A stretch of DNA of 64,000 nucleotides from Plantimonas leprariae (GCF_008802405.1 NZ_VZDO01000001.1:186001-250000), one strand, 5' to 3'. Shown: positions 52,792-62,440, counted from the first letter of the stretch. Notes: generated from the letters alone by a model not told the origin. Translations and numbers: made by a program.

Positions 52792-53340
52792 ATGCGCCCC
52801 TTGTCGAAGTTCATCATCGTCGCCGTCGCCGCCTCGCTCTTCGCCATCAGCTTTCCGTCCGCCTTCCAGGAATACCAGAAGCGCTTGGCGGCGGAGGGCG
52901 GTATCGAGGCGCTGCGCCCGCCGGCGAAGCTGGTGGAAGCTTCCGCCCCGCCCCCTTCGCCGCCGCGCCCCGGCACCGCCAGCCTCGAGGCCGGGCCGGA
53001 CGGCCATTTCCGCGCCGACGCCAGATTGAACGGCCGCTCGGTGCCGGTGCTGGTGGATACCGGCGCGACCTTCGTCGCGATGAACGAAGCGACCGCCCGG
53101 CGGCTCGGCGTCACGCTTGCGCCGTCGGACTTCCGCTACGAGACGGAGACCGCGAACGGCCGCACCACCGTCGCGGTCGCGACGCTCGACCGCGTCCAGG
53201 TCGGCAATGTCGAGGTACGCGACGTGGAAGCGGCGGTGACCAAGGGCGACGGGCTGAACACGGTGCTGCTCGGCATGAGCTTTATGAAGAAGCTGAAGCG
53301 CTACGAGGTGGCGGACGGGAGGCTCAACCTCGTTCGCTGA
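52792..53340 (+). CDS. Membrane-anchored retropepsin-like aspartic protease (TIGR02281 type)
   Basis: A 182-residue protein with an N-terminal anchor ([16 protein letters not shown]) and a single retropepsin-like domain: [23 protein letters not shown] holds the catalytic Asp-Thr-Gly, and [17 protein letters not shown] is the conserved end. Such proteins would act as dimers in the periplasm; substrates are mostly unknown. Its 3' end overlaps the convergent deoA by 17 bases. A GC-rich hairpin (52761-52779) sits 12 bases before the ATG. Confidence 0.85.
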   Translation: MRPLSKFIIVAVAASLFAISFPSAFQEYQKRLAAEGGIEALRPPAKLVEASAPPPSPPRPGTASLEAGPDGHFRADARLNGRSVPVLVDTGATFVAMNEATARRLGVTLAPSDFRYETETANGRTTVAVATLDRVQVGNVEVRDVEAAVTKGDGLNTVLLGMSFMKKLKRYEVADGRLNLVR

Positions 53341-54649
53341 TCCGCGCGACCACCGCCGGGCGGGTCGGCGGAGCTTCTCCGGCGAGCCGGTAGGCGGCGC
53401 GAACCGTCCGCGCCGCGGCTTCGGCCGCTTCCGCCGAGCGGGCATGGACGCGCGCCAGCAGCTCGCCCGCTTCCAGCCTCGTGCCGATCGATGCCAGATC
53501 GGTGAGGCCGACCGCGTGGTCGACGGTATCCTCAGGCCGGGTCCGGCCGCCGCCGAGCGCCACGACGGCGAGACCGAGCGCACGGGCGTCGACGCCCACG
53601 ACGAATCCAGCCTCGTCCGCCTTGACCTCCGCGACGATCGGGGCGCGCGGCAGATGGAAATCCATCCGCTCCACGAAGTCCGCCGGGCCGCCGAGCGCCG
53701 CGACCATGCGGGCGAAGACCTCCGCCGCGCGGCCGTCGCTCAAGGCGGCCTCCGCCTTGCGCCGGCCGTCCTGCGCGTCGGCGGCAAGCCGGCCCGAGGC
53801 CAGCATCTCGCCGGCGAGGGCCAGCGTCACGTCGAGGAGGCGCGGATCGCGATGCGTGCCGGCAAGGAAGTCGACGGCGTTCCGCACTTCCACCGCGTTG
53901 CCGGCGGCGGAGGCCAGCGCCTCGTTCATGTCGGTGATCAGCGCGGTCGTCGGCAGTCCGGCGCCGTTCGCGACCGCGACGAGACTTTCGGCCAGTTCGC
54001 GCGCCGCTTCCTCGCTCGCCATGAAGGCGCCGGAGCCGGTCTTCACATCGAGCACGAGGCCTTCGAGCCCGGCCGCGAGCTTCTTCGACAGGATCGAGGC
54101 GGTGATGAGCGGGATCGATTCCACCGTCGCCGTCACGTCGCGGACCGCGTAGAAGCGCTTGTCGGCCGGCGCGAGGCGGCCGGTCTGGCCGATGATCGCG
54201 CAGCCGACTTGCCCGACGGTGCGGCGGAAGAGTTCGTTGTCCGGCGTCACCGAATAGCCGGGGATCGCCTCCATCTTGTCGAGCGTGCCGCCGGTATGGC
54301 CGAGCCCGCGGCCCGAGATCATCGGCACATAGCCGCCGCAGCTTGCCACGATCGGCGCCAGCATCAGCGAGACGTTGTCGCCGACGCCGCCGGTGGAATG
54401 TTTGTCGAGGATCGGCCGGTCGAGGCCGCGCCAGTCGAGGACATCGCCCGAATCGCGCATCGCCTCGGTCAGGGCCACCGCCTCCGCCCGCTCCATGCCT
54501 CGAAAGAACACCGCCATCGCGAAGGCCGCGACCTGTGCGTCGGTAACGCCGCCGTCCGCGAAGCCGGCGACGACGCGTCCGATCTCGGCCGGCTCCAGCG
54601 TGCCGCCGTCGCGTTTGCGGCGGATCGTCTCCTGCGGCAGGAAGGTCAT
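53324..54649 (-). CDS. deoA: Thymidine phosphorylase
   Basis: Phosphorolysis of thymidine/deoxyuridine to base and deoxyribose 1-phosphate, 441 residues. The family signature is [38 protein letters not shown] binds phosphate; [12 protein letters not shown] is also conserved. The C-terminal alpha/beta domain is complete. Its ATG overlaps the end of the purine nucleoside phosphorylase gene. deoB, needed for the next step, is 2.3 kb away on the other strand. Confidence 0.95.
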   Translation of the reverse strand: MTFLPQETIRRKRDGGTLEPAEIGRVVAGFADGGVTDAQVAAFAMAVFFRGMERAEAVALTEAMRDSGDVLDWRGLDRPILDKHSTGGVGDNVSLMLAPIVASCGGYVPMISGRGLGHTGGTLDKMEAIPGYSVTPDNELFRRTVGQVGCAIIGQTGRLAPADKRFYAVRDVTATVESIPLITASILSKKLAAGLEGLVLDVKTGSGAFMASEEAARELAESLVAVANGAGLPTTALITDMNEALASAAGNAVEVRNAVDFLAGTHRDPRLLDVTLALAGEMLASGRLAADAQDGRRKAEAALSDGRAAEVFARMVAALGGPADFVERMDFHLPRAPIVAEVKADEAGFVVGVDARALGLAVVALGGGRTRPEDTVDHAVGLTDLASIGTRLEAGELLARVHARSAEAAEAAARTVRAAYRLAGEAPPTRPAVVARISERG

Positions 54650-55449
54650 GCGGCAGCCAGGGCCGGCAGGGCGCGCCGGAGGATGCGGGCGAGCACCGCG
54701 CCGCCGCGCGGAGCCATCTCCTTCGTCTCGGCGTGGCTGATCCTGTCCGTGCCGATACCGGCCCCGTAGTTGGTGATCACGGAGGCCGCCGCGACGCGGA
54801 GCCCGAGGAACCGCGCGAGGATCGTCTCCGGCACGGTCGACATGCCGACCGCGTCCGCGCCGAGCGTCCGCGCCATGCGGATTTCGGCGGGCGTCTCGAA
54901 ACTCGGGCCCGAGAACCACATGTAGACGCCGCGTCCGAGCGGGACGGCTTCGCCGTCCGCCGCCGCCGCGAGAGCCGCCCGGAAGGCCGGGTCGTAGGCC
55001 TCGGTCATGTTGGCGAAGCGCGCGTCGGTCGGCTCGCCGATCAGTGGGTTCATGCCGGAAAAGGCGATGTGGTCCTCGATCAGCATCACCGATCCGGGGG
55101 GCAGGTCCTCCCGTAACGATCCGGCCGCATTGGTCAGCACGATCCGATCGATGCCCAGCTCCTTCACCGCTTCGAGGGCGGGACGCATCGCGTCGGCGCG
55201 GCCCGCCTCGTAATAGTGGACGCGCCCGGACAGGACGAGCACCTCCGTCTCGCCGATTCGTCCGGTGACGAGCTCGGCCGTGTGGCCGGACACGGCGCTG
55301 ATCGGAAAACCAGGAACATCGGCATAAGGGATGCGGATCGCAGCCTCGACCGAGTTGGCGAGGTCGCCGAGGCCGGAACCGAGCACCAGCGCGATGCGGG
55401 GACGGCGGTCGCCGAGTCTGGCCCGCAGGGTGTCGAGGTCGACGGTCAA
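54646..55449 (-). CDS. Purine nucleoside phosphorylase (trimeric type)
   Basis: A 267-residue enzyme releasing purine bases and ribose 1-phosphate. [12 protein letters not shown] and [13 protein letters not shown] bind phosphate; [18 protein letters not shown] and GMSTVPETI bind ribose; [11 protein letters not shown] has the conserved Asn of the base site. This is the class II/trimeric type rather than hexameric DeoD. The start is a TTG overlapping the cdd stop as TTGA; no better start exists. Confidence 0.92.
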   Translation of the reverse strand: MTVDLDTLRARLGDRRPRIALVLGSGLGDLANSVEAAIRIPYADVPGFPISAVSGHTAELVTGRIGETEVLVLSGRVHYYEAGRADAMRPALEAVKELGIDRIVLTNAAGSLREDLPPGSVMLIEDHIAFSGMNPLIGEPTDARFANMTEAYDPAFRAALAAAADGEAVPLGRGVYMWFSGPSFETPAEIRMARTLGADAVGMSTVPETILARFLGLRVAAASVITNYGAGIGTDRISHAETKEMAPRGGAVLARILRRALPALAAA

Positions 55450-55838
55450 TCGAAGCCCTCGCTCTCGAAGGCGCGGGGGAGGAGTTCGGCCATGGTCATC
55501 GTCAGCTTCACGCCGGTCTCGTCGCAGAGGTGGATCTTCGTCGAGGCGTCGGCGAATTCGGCGATGCGCTGGCGGCAACCGCCGCAGGGGGTGCAAAGAG
55601 CCATCCTCTCGGCGATCACCGCGATCTCGGCGATACGCCGGCCGCCGGCCATTACCATGTGGCCGATGGCCGTCGTCTCGGCGCACCAGCCTTCCGGGAA
55701 GCTGACGACCTCGATGTTCGCGCCGGCATGGATGCGGCCCTCCGCGTCGCGGATCGCCGCGCCGACCGGAAAGCGCGAATAGGGCGCGTGAGCATGACGC
55801 ATCGCGCCGCGCGCCGCATCGAACAGATCGTCCGCCAT
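55446..55838 (-). CDS. cdd: Cytidine deaminase
   Basis: Deaminates cytidine and deoxycytidine to uridine forms, 130 residues, homotetrameric type. Zinc site: [10 protein letters not shown] (Cys and catalytic Glu) and CTPCGGCRQ (two Cys). [12 protein letters not shown] is the usual N-terminal motif. ATG 55838 is one base into the preceding permease stop. Together with deoA it sends cytidine derivatives toward uracil. Confidence 0.95.
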   Translation of the reverse strand: MADDLFDAARGAMRHAHAPYSRFPVGAAIRDAEGRIHAGANIEVVSFPEGWCAETTAIGHMVMAGGRRIAEIAVIAERMALCTPCGGCRQRIAEFADASTKIHLCDETGVKLTMTMAELLPRAFESEGFD

Positions 55839-56806
55839 CAACGCTCCTTGACGTAAGGCACGCCGCCGGCCTTCGGCGGGCTTGGCTTGCCGACGAAGCC
55901 GGCGAGCAGGATCACCGTCAGGATATAGGGGAGCGCCTGCACCGCCTGCACCGGGATCTGCCCGACGAGCGGCAGCGGCACGCCCTGGATGCGGATCGAG
56001 AAGGCGTTGAGGAAGCCGAACAGCAGGCAGGCGAACATCACCGGCACCGGCCGCCAGTTGGCGAAGATCAGGGCGGCGAGCGCGATGTAGCCCTGCCCCG
56101 CCGTCATCTCGCGGTTGAAGCTCGCTGCCTGCGCCGTCGACAGATACGCGCCGGCGATGCCGGTCAACAGCCCGCAGATCAGGACGGCGCGGTAGCGCAG
56201 CCAGGTCACCGAGATGCCGGCCGTATCGACCGCCGCCGGATTCTCGCCGACAGCGCGGAGGCGGAGGCCGAAGCGGGTGCGGTAGAGCACCCACCACGTC
56301 AGCGGGACGGCGAGGAAGGCGACGTAAACGAGGACGTTCTGGCCGGACAGGATGTCCGAATAGATGCGGCCGACGACCGGCACGTCGCGCAGCGCCTCCG
56401 CGCCCGGCAGGGTCACGTCGCCGAAGCGGGCCGGGCCGGCGAGGTTCGGCGTGCGTCCCCCCTCCCCGTACCAGTTCTGGCCGAGGATCACCGTCAGGCC
56501 CGAGGCCACGAAGTTCAGCGCGACGCCGGAGACGATCTGGTTGCCGCGATAGGTGATCGAGGCGAGGCCGTGGACGAGCGCCAGCACCAGCGCCGCCGCG
56601 ACACCGCAAAGGAGGCCGAGCGGGGCCGAGCCGAAGGCCGCCGCGCCGACCGCTGCGAAGAAGGCCGACACCAGCATCTTGCCTTCGAGCCCGATGTCGA
56701 AGACGCCGGCGCGCTCGGAATAGAGGCCGGCCAGCGCCGCGAGGACCAGCGGCGTCGACAGGCGGATGGCGGAATCCGCGACGTCGACGAGGGCGCCGAA
56801 CTCCAT
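55838..56806 (-). CDS. Nucleoside ABC transporter permease (BmpD/NupQ type)
   Basis: A 322-residue membrane protein of the BPD_transp_2 family with about nine hydrophobic segments. SERAGVFDIGLEGKMLVSAF, TYRGNQIVSGVALNFVASGL and RAVGENPAAVDTAGI are characteristic of nucleoside permeases linked to BMP binding proteins. Start touches the stop of the other permease; end touches cdd, so transport and salvage genes are co-expressed. Confidence 0.9.
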   Translation of the reverse strand: MEFGALVDVADSAIRLSTPLVLAALAGLYSERAGVFDIGLEGKMLVSAFFAAVGAAAFGSAPLGLLCGVAAALVLALVHGLASITYRGNQIVSGVALNFVASGLTVILGQNWYGEGGRTPNLAGPARFGDVTLPGAEALRDVPVVGRIYSDILSGQNVLVYVAFLAVPLTWWVLYRTRFGLRLRAVGENPAAVDTAGISVTWLRYRAVLICGLLTGIAGAYLSTAQAASFNREMTAGQGYIALAALIFANWRPVPVMFACLLFGFLNAFSIRIQGVPLPLVGQIPVQAVQALPYILTVILLAGFVGKPSPPKAGGVPYVKER

Positions 56807-57942
56807 CAGGCGGTTCCTTCCGCCGGGGCGGCGGGCGCCGGCTTCAGCCGGATCCACTGGAACACGGTGCCGACGCCGGGCCGCAGCATGTTCTCCAGCG
56901 CGCCGGCGAAAAGGATCACGAGGCCCTGGATGATGACGATCATGTCGCGCGAGATCGCCGGCATGTCGAAGGCGAGTTCGGCGCCGCCCTGGTAGAGCAT
57001 GCCGAACAGGATCGCCGCCGGCACGATGCCGAGCGGATGGCCCCGCCCCATCAGCGCCACCGCGATGCCGACGAAGCCGGCCCCGGCCGGGAACTCGATC
57101 TGGACGCGGTACTGGTCGCCCATCACGGCGTTCAGCGCCATCAGCCCGGCGAGGCCGCCGGAGATCATCATCGCCGTCACGATGAGGCGTGTCTCGCGCA
57201 TGCCGGCATAGCGCGCGGCGCTGGGAGAATGGCCGAGGGTGCGGATCTCGTAGCCGAGGCGGGTGCGCCAGATCAGCAGCCAGACCGCGACCGCCGCGAC
57301 GAGCGCGACGAGAAAGGAGACGTTCAGCGGCGCGCCGCCGAGATCGGACCCGACGAGGTCGAAGAGGCCGGCGAGCTTCGGAAGCTGCGCGCCTTCCGTG
57401 AAGGTCAGCGTTTCCGGCGCCATCTGGCCCGGCGCCTTCAAGGGGCCGACGAGCAGGTAGACCATCAGGCTCGCGGCGATGAAGTTGAACATGATCGTGG
57501 TGATCACGACGTGGCTGCCGCGCCGCGCCTGCAGGATCGCCGGGATCAATGCCCAGAGCGCGCCGCAGGCGAAGGAGGCGAGGATCGCCAGTGGCAGGTT
57601 GAGCCACCAGGGAAAGACGTTCTGCAAGGTCAGCGCGACGGCCGCGACGCCAAGGCCCCCGACATAGGCCTGCCCCTCGCCGCCGATGTTGAACAGGCCG
57701 CCGTGGAAGGCGACCGCGACGGCGAGGCCGGTGAAGATGAAGTTCGTCGCGTAGTAGAGGGTGAAGCCGATGCCCTCGCCGTAGCCGAAGGCCCCCTGGA
57801 TCATCAGCTTGGCCGCCTCGATCGGGCTTTCGCCGACGACCAGCACCACGACACCCGCGACGAGGAAGGCGACCGCGAGGTTAACGAGGGGAATGACGAC
57901 GTAGTCCACCGCCGGCGGCAGCTTCGCATAGGGACGGCTCAA
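56806..57942 (-). CDS. Nucleoside ABC transporter permease (BmpC/NupP type)
   Basis: A 378-residue permease pairing with the next one. GLFNIGGEGQAYVGGLGVAA, QARRGSHVVITTIMFNFIAASL and TLGHSPSAARYAGMR are the family marks, with about ten hydrophobic segments. The start is TTG 57942, overlapping the stop of a glyoxalase-fold gene (TTGA). No ATG lies near a better position. Confidence 0.9.
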   Translation of the reverse strand: MSRPYAKLPPAVDYVVIPLVNLAVAFLVAGVVVLVVGESPIEAAKLMIQGAFGYGEGIGFTLYYATNFIFTGLAVAVAFHGGLFNIGGEGQAYVGGLGVAAVALTLQNVFPWWLNLPLAILASFACGALWALIPAILQARRGSHVVITTIMFNFIAASLMVYLLVGPLKAPGQMAPETLTFTEGAQLPKLAGLFDLVGSDLGGAPLNVSFLVALVAAVAVWLLIWRTRLGYEIRTLGHSPSAARYAGMRETRLIVTAMMISGGLAGLMALNAVMGDQYRVQIEFPAGAGFVGIAVALMGRGHPLGIVPAAILFGMLYQGGAELAFDMPAISRDMIVIIQGLVILFAGALENMLRPGVGTVFQWIRLKPAPAAPAEGTA

Positions 57943-58379
57943 GCCGCGGGCTCCTTGGTCAGGTCGATCCGGCCGCGCTCGTCGAGCGCGAAGAACGGGT
58001 TGTGGGCGAATTCCCAGAGATGGCCGTCCGGGTCGCGGAAATTGCCCGAGAAGCCGCCCCACGAAGCTTTGGCCGGCGGCTTCACCGGGCTCGCGCCCGC
58101 CGCGACCGCCCTGTCGTACGCTTCGCTCGTCTCGGCTTCGGAGGCGAAATTCACGGCCAGTCCCGCCGAGCCGGAGCCGGGCGGCAGATCGCCCTCGCCG
58201 CCGTCGGCGATCATCTCGGCCCGCTGCCAGAGCGACAGGACCACGCCGTCCCCGATCATGAAGGCGGCCGATTCGACGCTCTGCCGCGCTCGCTCCCAGC
58301 CGAGCGCCTCGTAGAACGCCGTCGAGCGCGCGACGTCCTCGACGCCGAGCGTGACGAGGGTGACGCGCGCCGGGGTCAT
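57939..58379 (-). CDS. VOC (glyoxalase/bleomycin resistance fold) protein
   Basis: A 146-residue cytoplasmic protein of the vicinal oxygen chelate family: VTLGVEDVARSTAFYEALGW at the start and NFRDPDGHLWEFAHNPFF at the end, the latter with the usual His/Glu metal-ligand positions. Enzymatic role not predictable. It is wedged between the ATPase and permease genes of the nucleoside transporter with four-base overlaps at both ends, so it is translated with them. Confidence 0.88.
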   Translation of the reverse strand: MTPARVTLVTLGVEDVARSTAFYEALGWERARQSVESAAFMIGDGVVLSLWQRAEMIADGGEGDLPPGSGSAGLAVNFASEAETSEAYDRAVAAGASPVKPPAKASWGGFSGNFRDPDGHLWEFAHNPFFALDERGRIDLTKEPAA

Positions 58380-59908
58380 TCCGCCGCCTCGCGGTGCTCG
58401 GACACGCCGGCCATCAGGAGGCCGAGTTCGCCTTCGTCCGTGCCCGGTCCGCGCTCGCCGACGATGCGGCCGGCGAACATCACCAGGATGCGGTCGGACA
58501 GCGCGCGGATCTCGTCGAGCTCGACGGAAACGAGCAGCACGGCGCGGCCCTCGTCGCGCATCGCGACGATGCGGCGGTGGATGAACTCGATCGCGCCGAC
58601 ATCGACACCGCGCGTCGGCTGGCCGACGAGCAGCACGGAGGGGCCGCGCTCCATCTCGCGCGCCAGGACCAGCTTCTGCTGGTTGCCGCCGGAGAAGTTC
58701 GCGGTCTTCAGCCGATTGTTCGGCGGGCGGACGTCGAAGGCCTCCATCCGCTCCTGCGCCTCCTGCCGCATGGCGGCGAGGTCGAGAAAACCGGCCTTCG
58801 AGAAGCGCGGATCGCGCTGGTAGCCGAGCACGGCGTTCTCGCAGGCTTCGAACGGCAGGACGAGGCCCATATGATGCCGATCCTCCGGCACGTGGGCGAG
58901 GCCGCGGCGGCGCAGTTCCGCCGGGTCGCGCGAGGCGACGGGATCGAGCGCCCGGCCGTCCAGCTCGATCGTGCCGGCCTCGGCGCGGCGGATGCCGCCG
59001 AGCGCTTCGAGAAGCTCCGACTGGCCGTTGCCGGCGACCCCGGCGATGCCGACGATCTCGCCGGCCCGCACCTCGAACGACACGTCGTCGACCATGCGCA
59101 CGCCGCGCGCGTCGCGGACGGACAGGCCCCGAACGCCGAGCTTGACCGCGCCCGGCGCGGCCGGCCGCTTCTCGACGGTGAGCAGCACTCGCCGCCCGAC
59201 CATCAGTTCCGCCAGTTCCCCGACCGAGACGTCGGCAGTTGGCCGCGTCGCGACGATCTCGCCGCGCCGCATCACCGAAACCGTGTCGGTGATCGCCTTG
59301 ATCTCGCGCAGCTTGTGGGTGATCAGGATCACCGTCTTCCCCTGGTCGCGCAGTTCCCGCAGCACGGCGAAGAGCTGGTCGGCTTCGGCCGGCGTCAGTA
59401 CGCCCGTCGGCTCGTCGAGGATCAGGATTTCAGCGCCGCGATAGAGGGCCTTCAGGATCTCGACCCGCTGCTGCAGGCCGACCGCGAGCTCGCCCACCAC
59501 CGCGTCCGGATCGACGTCGAGCCCGTGCTCGCGCTCCAGCCGCTTCAGCTCGGCGCGCACCTTGCCGATGCCGGTGCGGAGCAGCGGCGACTGCTCGGCG
59601 CCGAGCATGACGTTCTCGACCACGGTGAAGTTCTCGACCAGCATGAAGTGCTGGTGGACCATGCCGATGCCGGCGGCGATGGCGGCGTCCGTGTCGGCGA
59701 TGGCGACGGACTTGCCGTCCACGCGGATCTCGCCGCGATCGGCTTGGTAGAAGCCGTAGATGATCGACATCAGCGTCGACTTGCCGGCACCGTTCTCGCC
59801 GACGATGCCGTGGATCGTGCCCTTCTCGACGGCGAGGTTGATGTCGCGGTTGGCGTGCACCGCGCCGAAGCTCTTGTCGATGCCGATCAGCTCGATCGCC
59901 GCAGCCAT
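58376..59908 (-). CDS. Nucleoside ABC transporter ATP-binding protein (BmpB/NupO type)
   Basis: A 510-residue tandem ATPase. First half: Walker A GENGAGKSTLM, VGLQQRVEILKAL, LILDEPTGVLTP. Second half: degenerate P-loop GVAGNGQSELL without Lys, SGGNQQKLVLAREM, VGQPTRGVDVGA. Such asymmetry is normal for sugar/nucleoside importers. MVHQHFMLVENFTVVEN is typical of the BMP group. ATG 59908; the in-frame region to 60040 lacks family similarity. Confidence 0.92.
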   Translation of the reverse strand: MAAAIELIGIDKSFGAVHANRDINLAVEKGTIHGIVGENGAGKSTLMSIIYGFYQADRGEIRVDGKSVAIADTDAAIAAGIGMVHQHFMLVENFTVVENVMLGAEQSPLLRTGIGKVRAELKRLEREHGLDVDPDAVVGELAVGLQQRVEILKALYRGAEILILDEPTGVLTPAEADQLFAVLRELRDQGKTVILITHKLREIKAITDTVSVMRRGEIVATRPTADVSVGELAELMVGRRVLLTVEKRPAAPGAVKLGVRGLSVRDARGVRMVDDVSFEVRAGEIVGIAGVAGNGQSELLEALGGIRRAEAGTIELDGRALDPVASRDPAELRRRGLAHVPEDRHHMGLVLPFEACENAVLGYQRDPRFSKAGFLDLAAMRQEAQERMEAFDVRPPNNRLKTANFSGGNQQKLVLAREMERGPSVLLVGQPTRGVDVGAIEFIHRRIVAMRDEGRAVLLVSVELDEIRALSDRILVMFAGRIVGERGPGTDEGELGLLMAGVSEHREAAE

Positions 59909-60023
59909 TCGTCCGTCCGCGCCTGTCCTTAGCCGCCGGAACCTACCGAGGCGGCCCGGCGATTGCCAGAGGCAATCGAAGCGGCCAAAAGCGGCAAGGC
60001 ATTGATCCACCGGGGAAGACGCA

Positions 60024-60224
60024 ATGAGCGACGAGCGCATCCGCCATCTGGAGGAGACGATCGCGCATCAGAGCATCGCGATCGAAGACCTGTCGGAAGA
60101 AGTGCGCCGGCAGGGTCTCCTGATCGACGAACTGCAGCGCTCGATCCGCCTCCTCGCCGAGCGGTTCGCCTCGGTCGAGGCCGCCCTCCCCGCGCCGGAA
60201 ATCACCAAGCCGCCGCACTATTGA
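60024..60224 (+). CDS. slyX: SlyX-family protein
   Basis: A 66-residue coiled-coil protein: IRHLEETIAHQSIAIEDLSE and QGLLIDELQRSIRLLAER, ending in the SlyX signature KPPHY. Function unknown despite wide conservation. It lies alone on the plus strand between the nucleoside transporter ATPase and binding-protein genes, which run the other way. Confidence 0.92.
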   Translation: MSDERIRHLEETIAHQSIAIEDLSEEVRRQGLLIDELQRSIRLLAERFASVEAALPAPEITKPPHY

Positions 60225-60231
60225 AACGCAA

Positions 60232-60252
60232 CCGGCGCCCAGAGGGCGCCGG
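60232..60252. terminator. Bidirectional terminator between slyX and the BMP binding protein
   Basis: Perfect nine-base stem CCGGCGCCC / GGGCGCCGG with a three-base loop, between two convergent stops. On the minus strand it is followed by TTGCGTTTC, on the plus strand by CCGTCGTTCCC, so it probably serves both genes. Confidence 0.7.
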
Positions 60253-60281
60253 CCGTCGTTCCCGCTTCGATCGTCAACCGA

Positions 60282-61289
60282 TCAGTACGGGCACTTGTCG
60301 TCCGAGTTGTAGTTGTGGACCTGGACCTTGCCGGCGATGATGTCGGCCTTGGCCTGCTCCACCGCATTCGCCATTTCGGGCGTGATGAGGTCCTTGTTGT
60401 TGTCGTCCACCGCGTAGCCGACGCCGTCCTCCTTGAGGCCGAGCGTCTGGTTGCCGGCCGACCAATTGCCCTTCGCGACGTCGTCGAAGGCCTTGTAGAC
60501 CGCGACGTCGACGCGCTTCAGCATCGAGGTCAGGACATGGCCGGGATGCAGCATGTTCTGGTTGGAATCGACTCCTATGCCGTACTTGCCGGCGTCGTTG
60601 GCTGCCTGGAGGACGCCGATGCCGGTGCCGCCGGCCGCATGGTAGATCACGTCCGCGCCCTGGCTGATCTGCGACTTCGCCAGTTCGCCGCCGCGCACCG
60701 GGTCGTTCCAGGCCGCGCCCGTGGTGCCGGTCATGTTCTCGAACACCTGCACGTCGGCCTTCGCCGCCTTCGCGCCGCCCTTGTAGCCGCAAGAGAAATT
60801 GCGGATCAGCGGGATGTCCATGCCGCCGACGAAGCCGACCTTGTTGGTCTGCGACTTCATCGCCGCCAGCATGCCGACGAGGTAGGAGCCCTGCTCCTCG
60901 CTGAACAGGACCGAGCGGACGTTCGGCAGGTCGACCACCGAATCGATGATCACGAACTTGGTGTCGGGGAACTCCTTCGCGACCTTCTCGACGGCGCTCG
61001 CCGCCGAGAAGCTCATCGCGAGGATCGGCGAGGAGCCGTTGCGGGCGAAGCGGCGGAGCGCCTGCTCGCGCTGCGAGTCGTTCTGGATCTCGAACTCGCG
61101 ATAGCTCTTGCCCGTATCCTTCTTCCACTTCTCCGCGCCGTTGTAGCCGGCTTCGTTGAAGGATTTGTCGAACTTGCCGCCGAGGTCGTAGATGATCGCG
61201 GGCTCGGCGTCGGCCGCACGGGCGGCGGGCAGCGCGGCGCAGAGGGCGATCGCGCTCGCCGCCAAAGTCGCAAGAACAGTTTTCTTCAT
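60282..61289 (-). CDS. BMP-family nucleoside-binding periplasmic protein
   Basis: A 335-residue exported binding protein (signal peptide ending PAARA). GGKFDKSFNEAGYNGAEKWK, PDTKFVIIDSVVDLPNVRSV, FSEEQGSYLVGMLAA and YHAAGGTGIGVLQAA are the BMP/Med lipoprotein-family landmarks, although no lipobox is present, as in other proteobacteria. It should feed nucleosides to the ATPase-permease set encoded beyond slyX. It follows msrA in the same direction but is separated by a strong terminator. Confidence 0.92.
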   Translation of the reverse strand: MKKTVLATLAASAIALCAALPAARAADAEPAIIYDLGGKFDKSFNEAGYNGAEKWKKDTGKSYREFEIQNDSQREQALRRFARNGSSPILAMSFSAASAVEKVAKEFPDTKFVIIDSVVDLPNVRSVLFSEEQGSYLVGMLAAMKSQTNKVGFVGGMDIPLIRNFSCGYKGGAKAAKADVQVFENMTGTTGAAWNDPVRGGELAKSQISQGADVIYHAAGGTGIGVLQAANDAGKYGIGVDSNQNMLHPGHVLTSMLKRVDVAVYKAFDDVAKGNWSAGNQTLGLKEDGVGYAVDDNNKDLITPEMANAVEQAKADIIAGKVQVHNYNSDDKCPY

Positions 61290-61369
61290 CGCCTCGTCGG
61301 ACCTCGTTGGTCGGTTGGTGGCTCGCGGGACGGCAGTCCCGGCGGATCGTTCCGGCGGGCGATAGGAAA

Positions 61370-61425
61370 CCGCCCCGCCATGCGAGGGACACTGGCATGG
61401 CGGGGCGGCGATTTCACCTGAAATC
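61370..61425 (-). terminator. Tandem hairpins after msrA
   Basis: Perfect 14-base inverted repeat CCGCCCCGCCATGC / GCATGGCGGGGCGG with an 11-base loop (61370-61408), followed on the minus strand by TTTCC. A second hairpin GATTTCA-CC-TGAAATC (61410-61425) lies between it and the msrA stop. Together they should end the msrA transcript. Confidence 0.75.
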
Positions 61426-61448
61426 TCGGCGGCGGGTTAATCCGCCGG

Positions 61449-62114
61449 TCAATGCGCCGCGTGGAGCCCGACCGGACAGGAAACGCCCGTGCCGCCGAGG
61501 CCGCAGTAGCCGTTCGGGTTCTTGGCGAGATACTGCTGGTGGTAGTCCTCGGCGTAGTAGAAGGTCGGGGCGTCGAGGATTTCCGTGGTGATCGTGCCGC
61601 GATGCCCGGCCTCCGCCAGCGCCCGCTGATAGGCGGCTTTGCCTTCTTCCGCCACGCGCCGCTGCTCGGGGCTCGCGACATAGATGCCGGAGCGGTACTG
61701 CGTGCCGACGTCGTTGCCCTGCCGCATCCCTTGCGTCGGGTCGTGGCTTTCGAAGAACAGCTTCACCAGCGTGGCGAAGTCGACCACGGCCGGATCGAAG
61801 GCGACGAGCACCACCTCGTTGTGGCCCGTGCCGCCGGTGCAGACCTCCTGATAGGTCGGGTTCGGCGTCGATCCCGCCGCGTAGCCGACCGCCGTCACGA
61901 AAACGCCCGGCACCTTCCAGAAGGCGCGCTCGGCGCCCCAGAAGCAGCCGAGGCCGAACAGCGCGGTCTCGGTGCCCTCCGGGAACGGGCCCTTCAGCGG
62001 ATTGCCGTTGACGAAATGCCTGTCGGCCGTCGGCAGGGGCTCGGTGCGGCCGGGCAGCGCCTCGCCGGGCGCCGGCATCCGGGTCTTCTTCGAGAACATG
62101 TCGAGGATATACAT
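61449..62114 (-). CDS. msrA: Peptide methionine sulfoxide reductase A
   Basis: Repairs S-methionine sulfoxide in proteins, 221 residues. The catalytic cysteine is in [26 protein letters not shown] and [15 protein letters not shown] are conserved. The resolving cysteines are near the C-terminus ([14 protein letters not shown]). The N-terminal ~45 residues are the usual MsrA extension. ATG 62114. Confidence 0.96.
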   Translation of the reverse strand: MYILDMFSKKTRMPAPGEALPGRTEPLPTADRHFVNGNPLKGPFPEGTETALFGLGCFWGAERAFWKVPGVFVTAVGYAAGSTPNPTYQEVCTGGTGHNEVVLVAFDPAVVDFATLVKLFFESHDPTQGMRQGNDVGTQYRSGIYVASPEQRRVAEEGKAAYQRALAEAGHRGTITTEILDAPTFYYAEDYHQQYLAKNPNGYCGLGGTGVSCPVGLHAAH

Positions 62115-62143
62115 TCGCGGTCTCCCTCAATCAGAACGGGGCG

Positions 62144-62440
62144 TCAGCGGACGAGCCGGCCGTGGCGGCGATGCGGCGGGCGCCCGACGAAGAGAAGCAC
62201 GAACGCCGCCAGGCCGAAGGTGATCGAGGCCGGCCAGTTCGCGACCGTGGCGACGAGGTCGACCGCGTTCGCCGACATGCCGTCGCCGGGCCCGAGCGGC
62301 AGGCCGACGGCGGCGAAGGCTTCGCCGATCGAGCCGAGCCGCGTCGCGCCGTCGGCGAGCGAGCGAGCGATGTCCCCAACGGCGAAGACGAGGGCGAGCG
62401 CCAGAAGGATGCCGCCGACGAGGTTGAGAATGAAGCGCAT
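62144..62440 (-). CDS. Small conserved membrane protein
   Basis: About 98 residues with two hydrophobic helices (MRFILNLVGGILLALALVFAVGDIARSL and SITFGLAAFVLLFVG) separated by ~45 mostly polar residues, ending in a basic tail (RPPHRRHGRLVR). The ATG at 62440 begins directly at the first helix; the longer open frame to 62578 has no protein character. Function unknown. It precedes msrA by 29 bases in the same direction. Confidence 0.68.
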   Translation of the reverse strand: MRFILNLVGGILLALALVFAVGDIARSLADGATRLGSIGEAFAAVGLPLGPGDGMSANAVDLVATVANWPASITFGLAAFVLLFVGRPPHRRHGRLVR

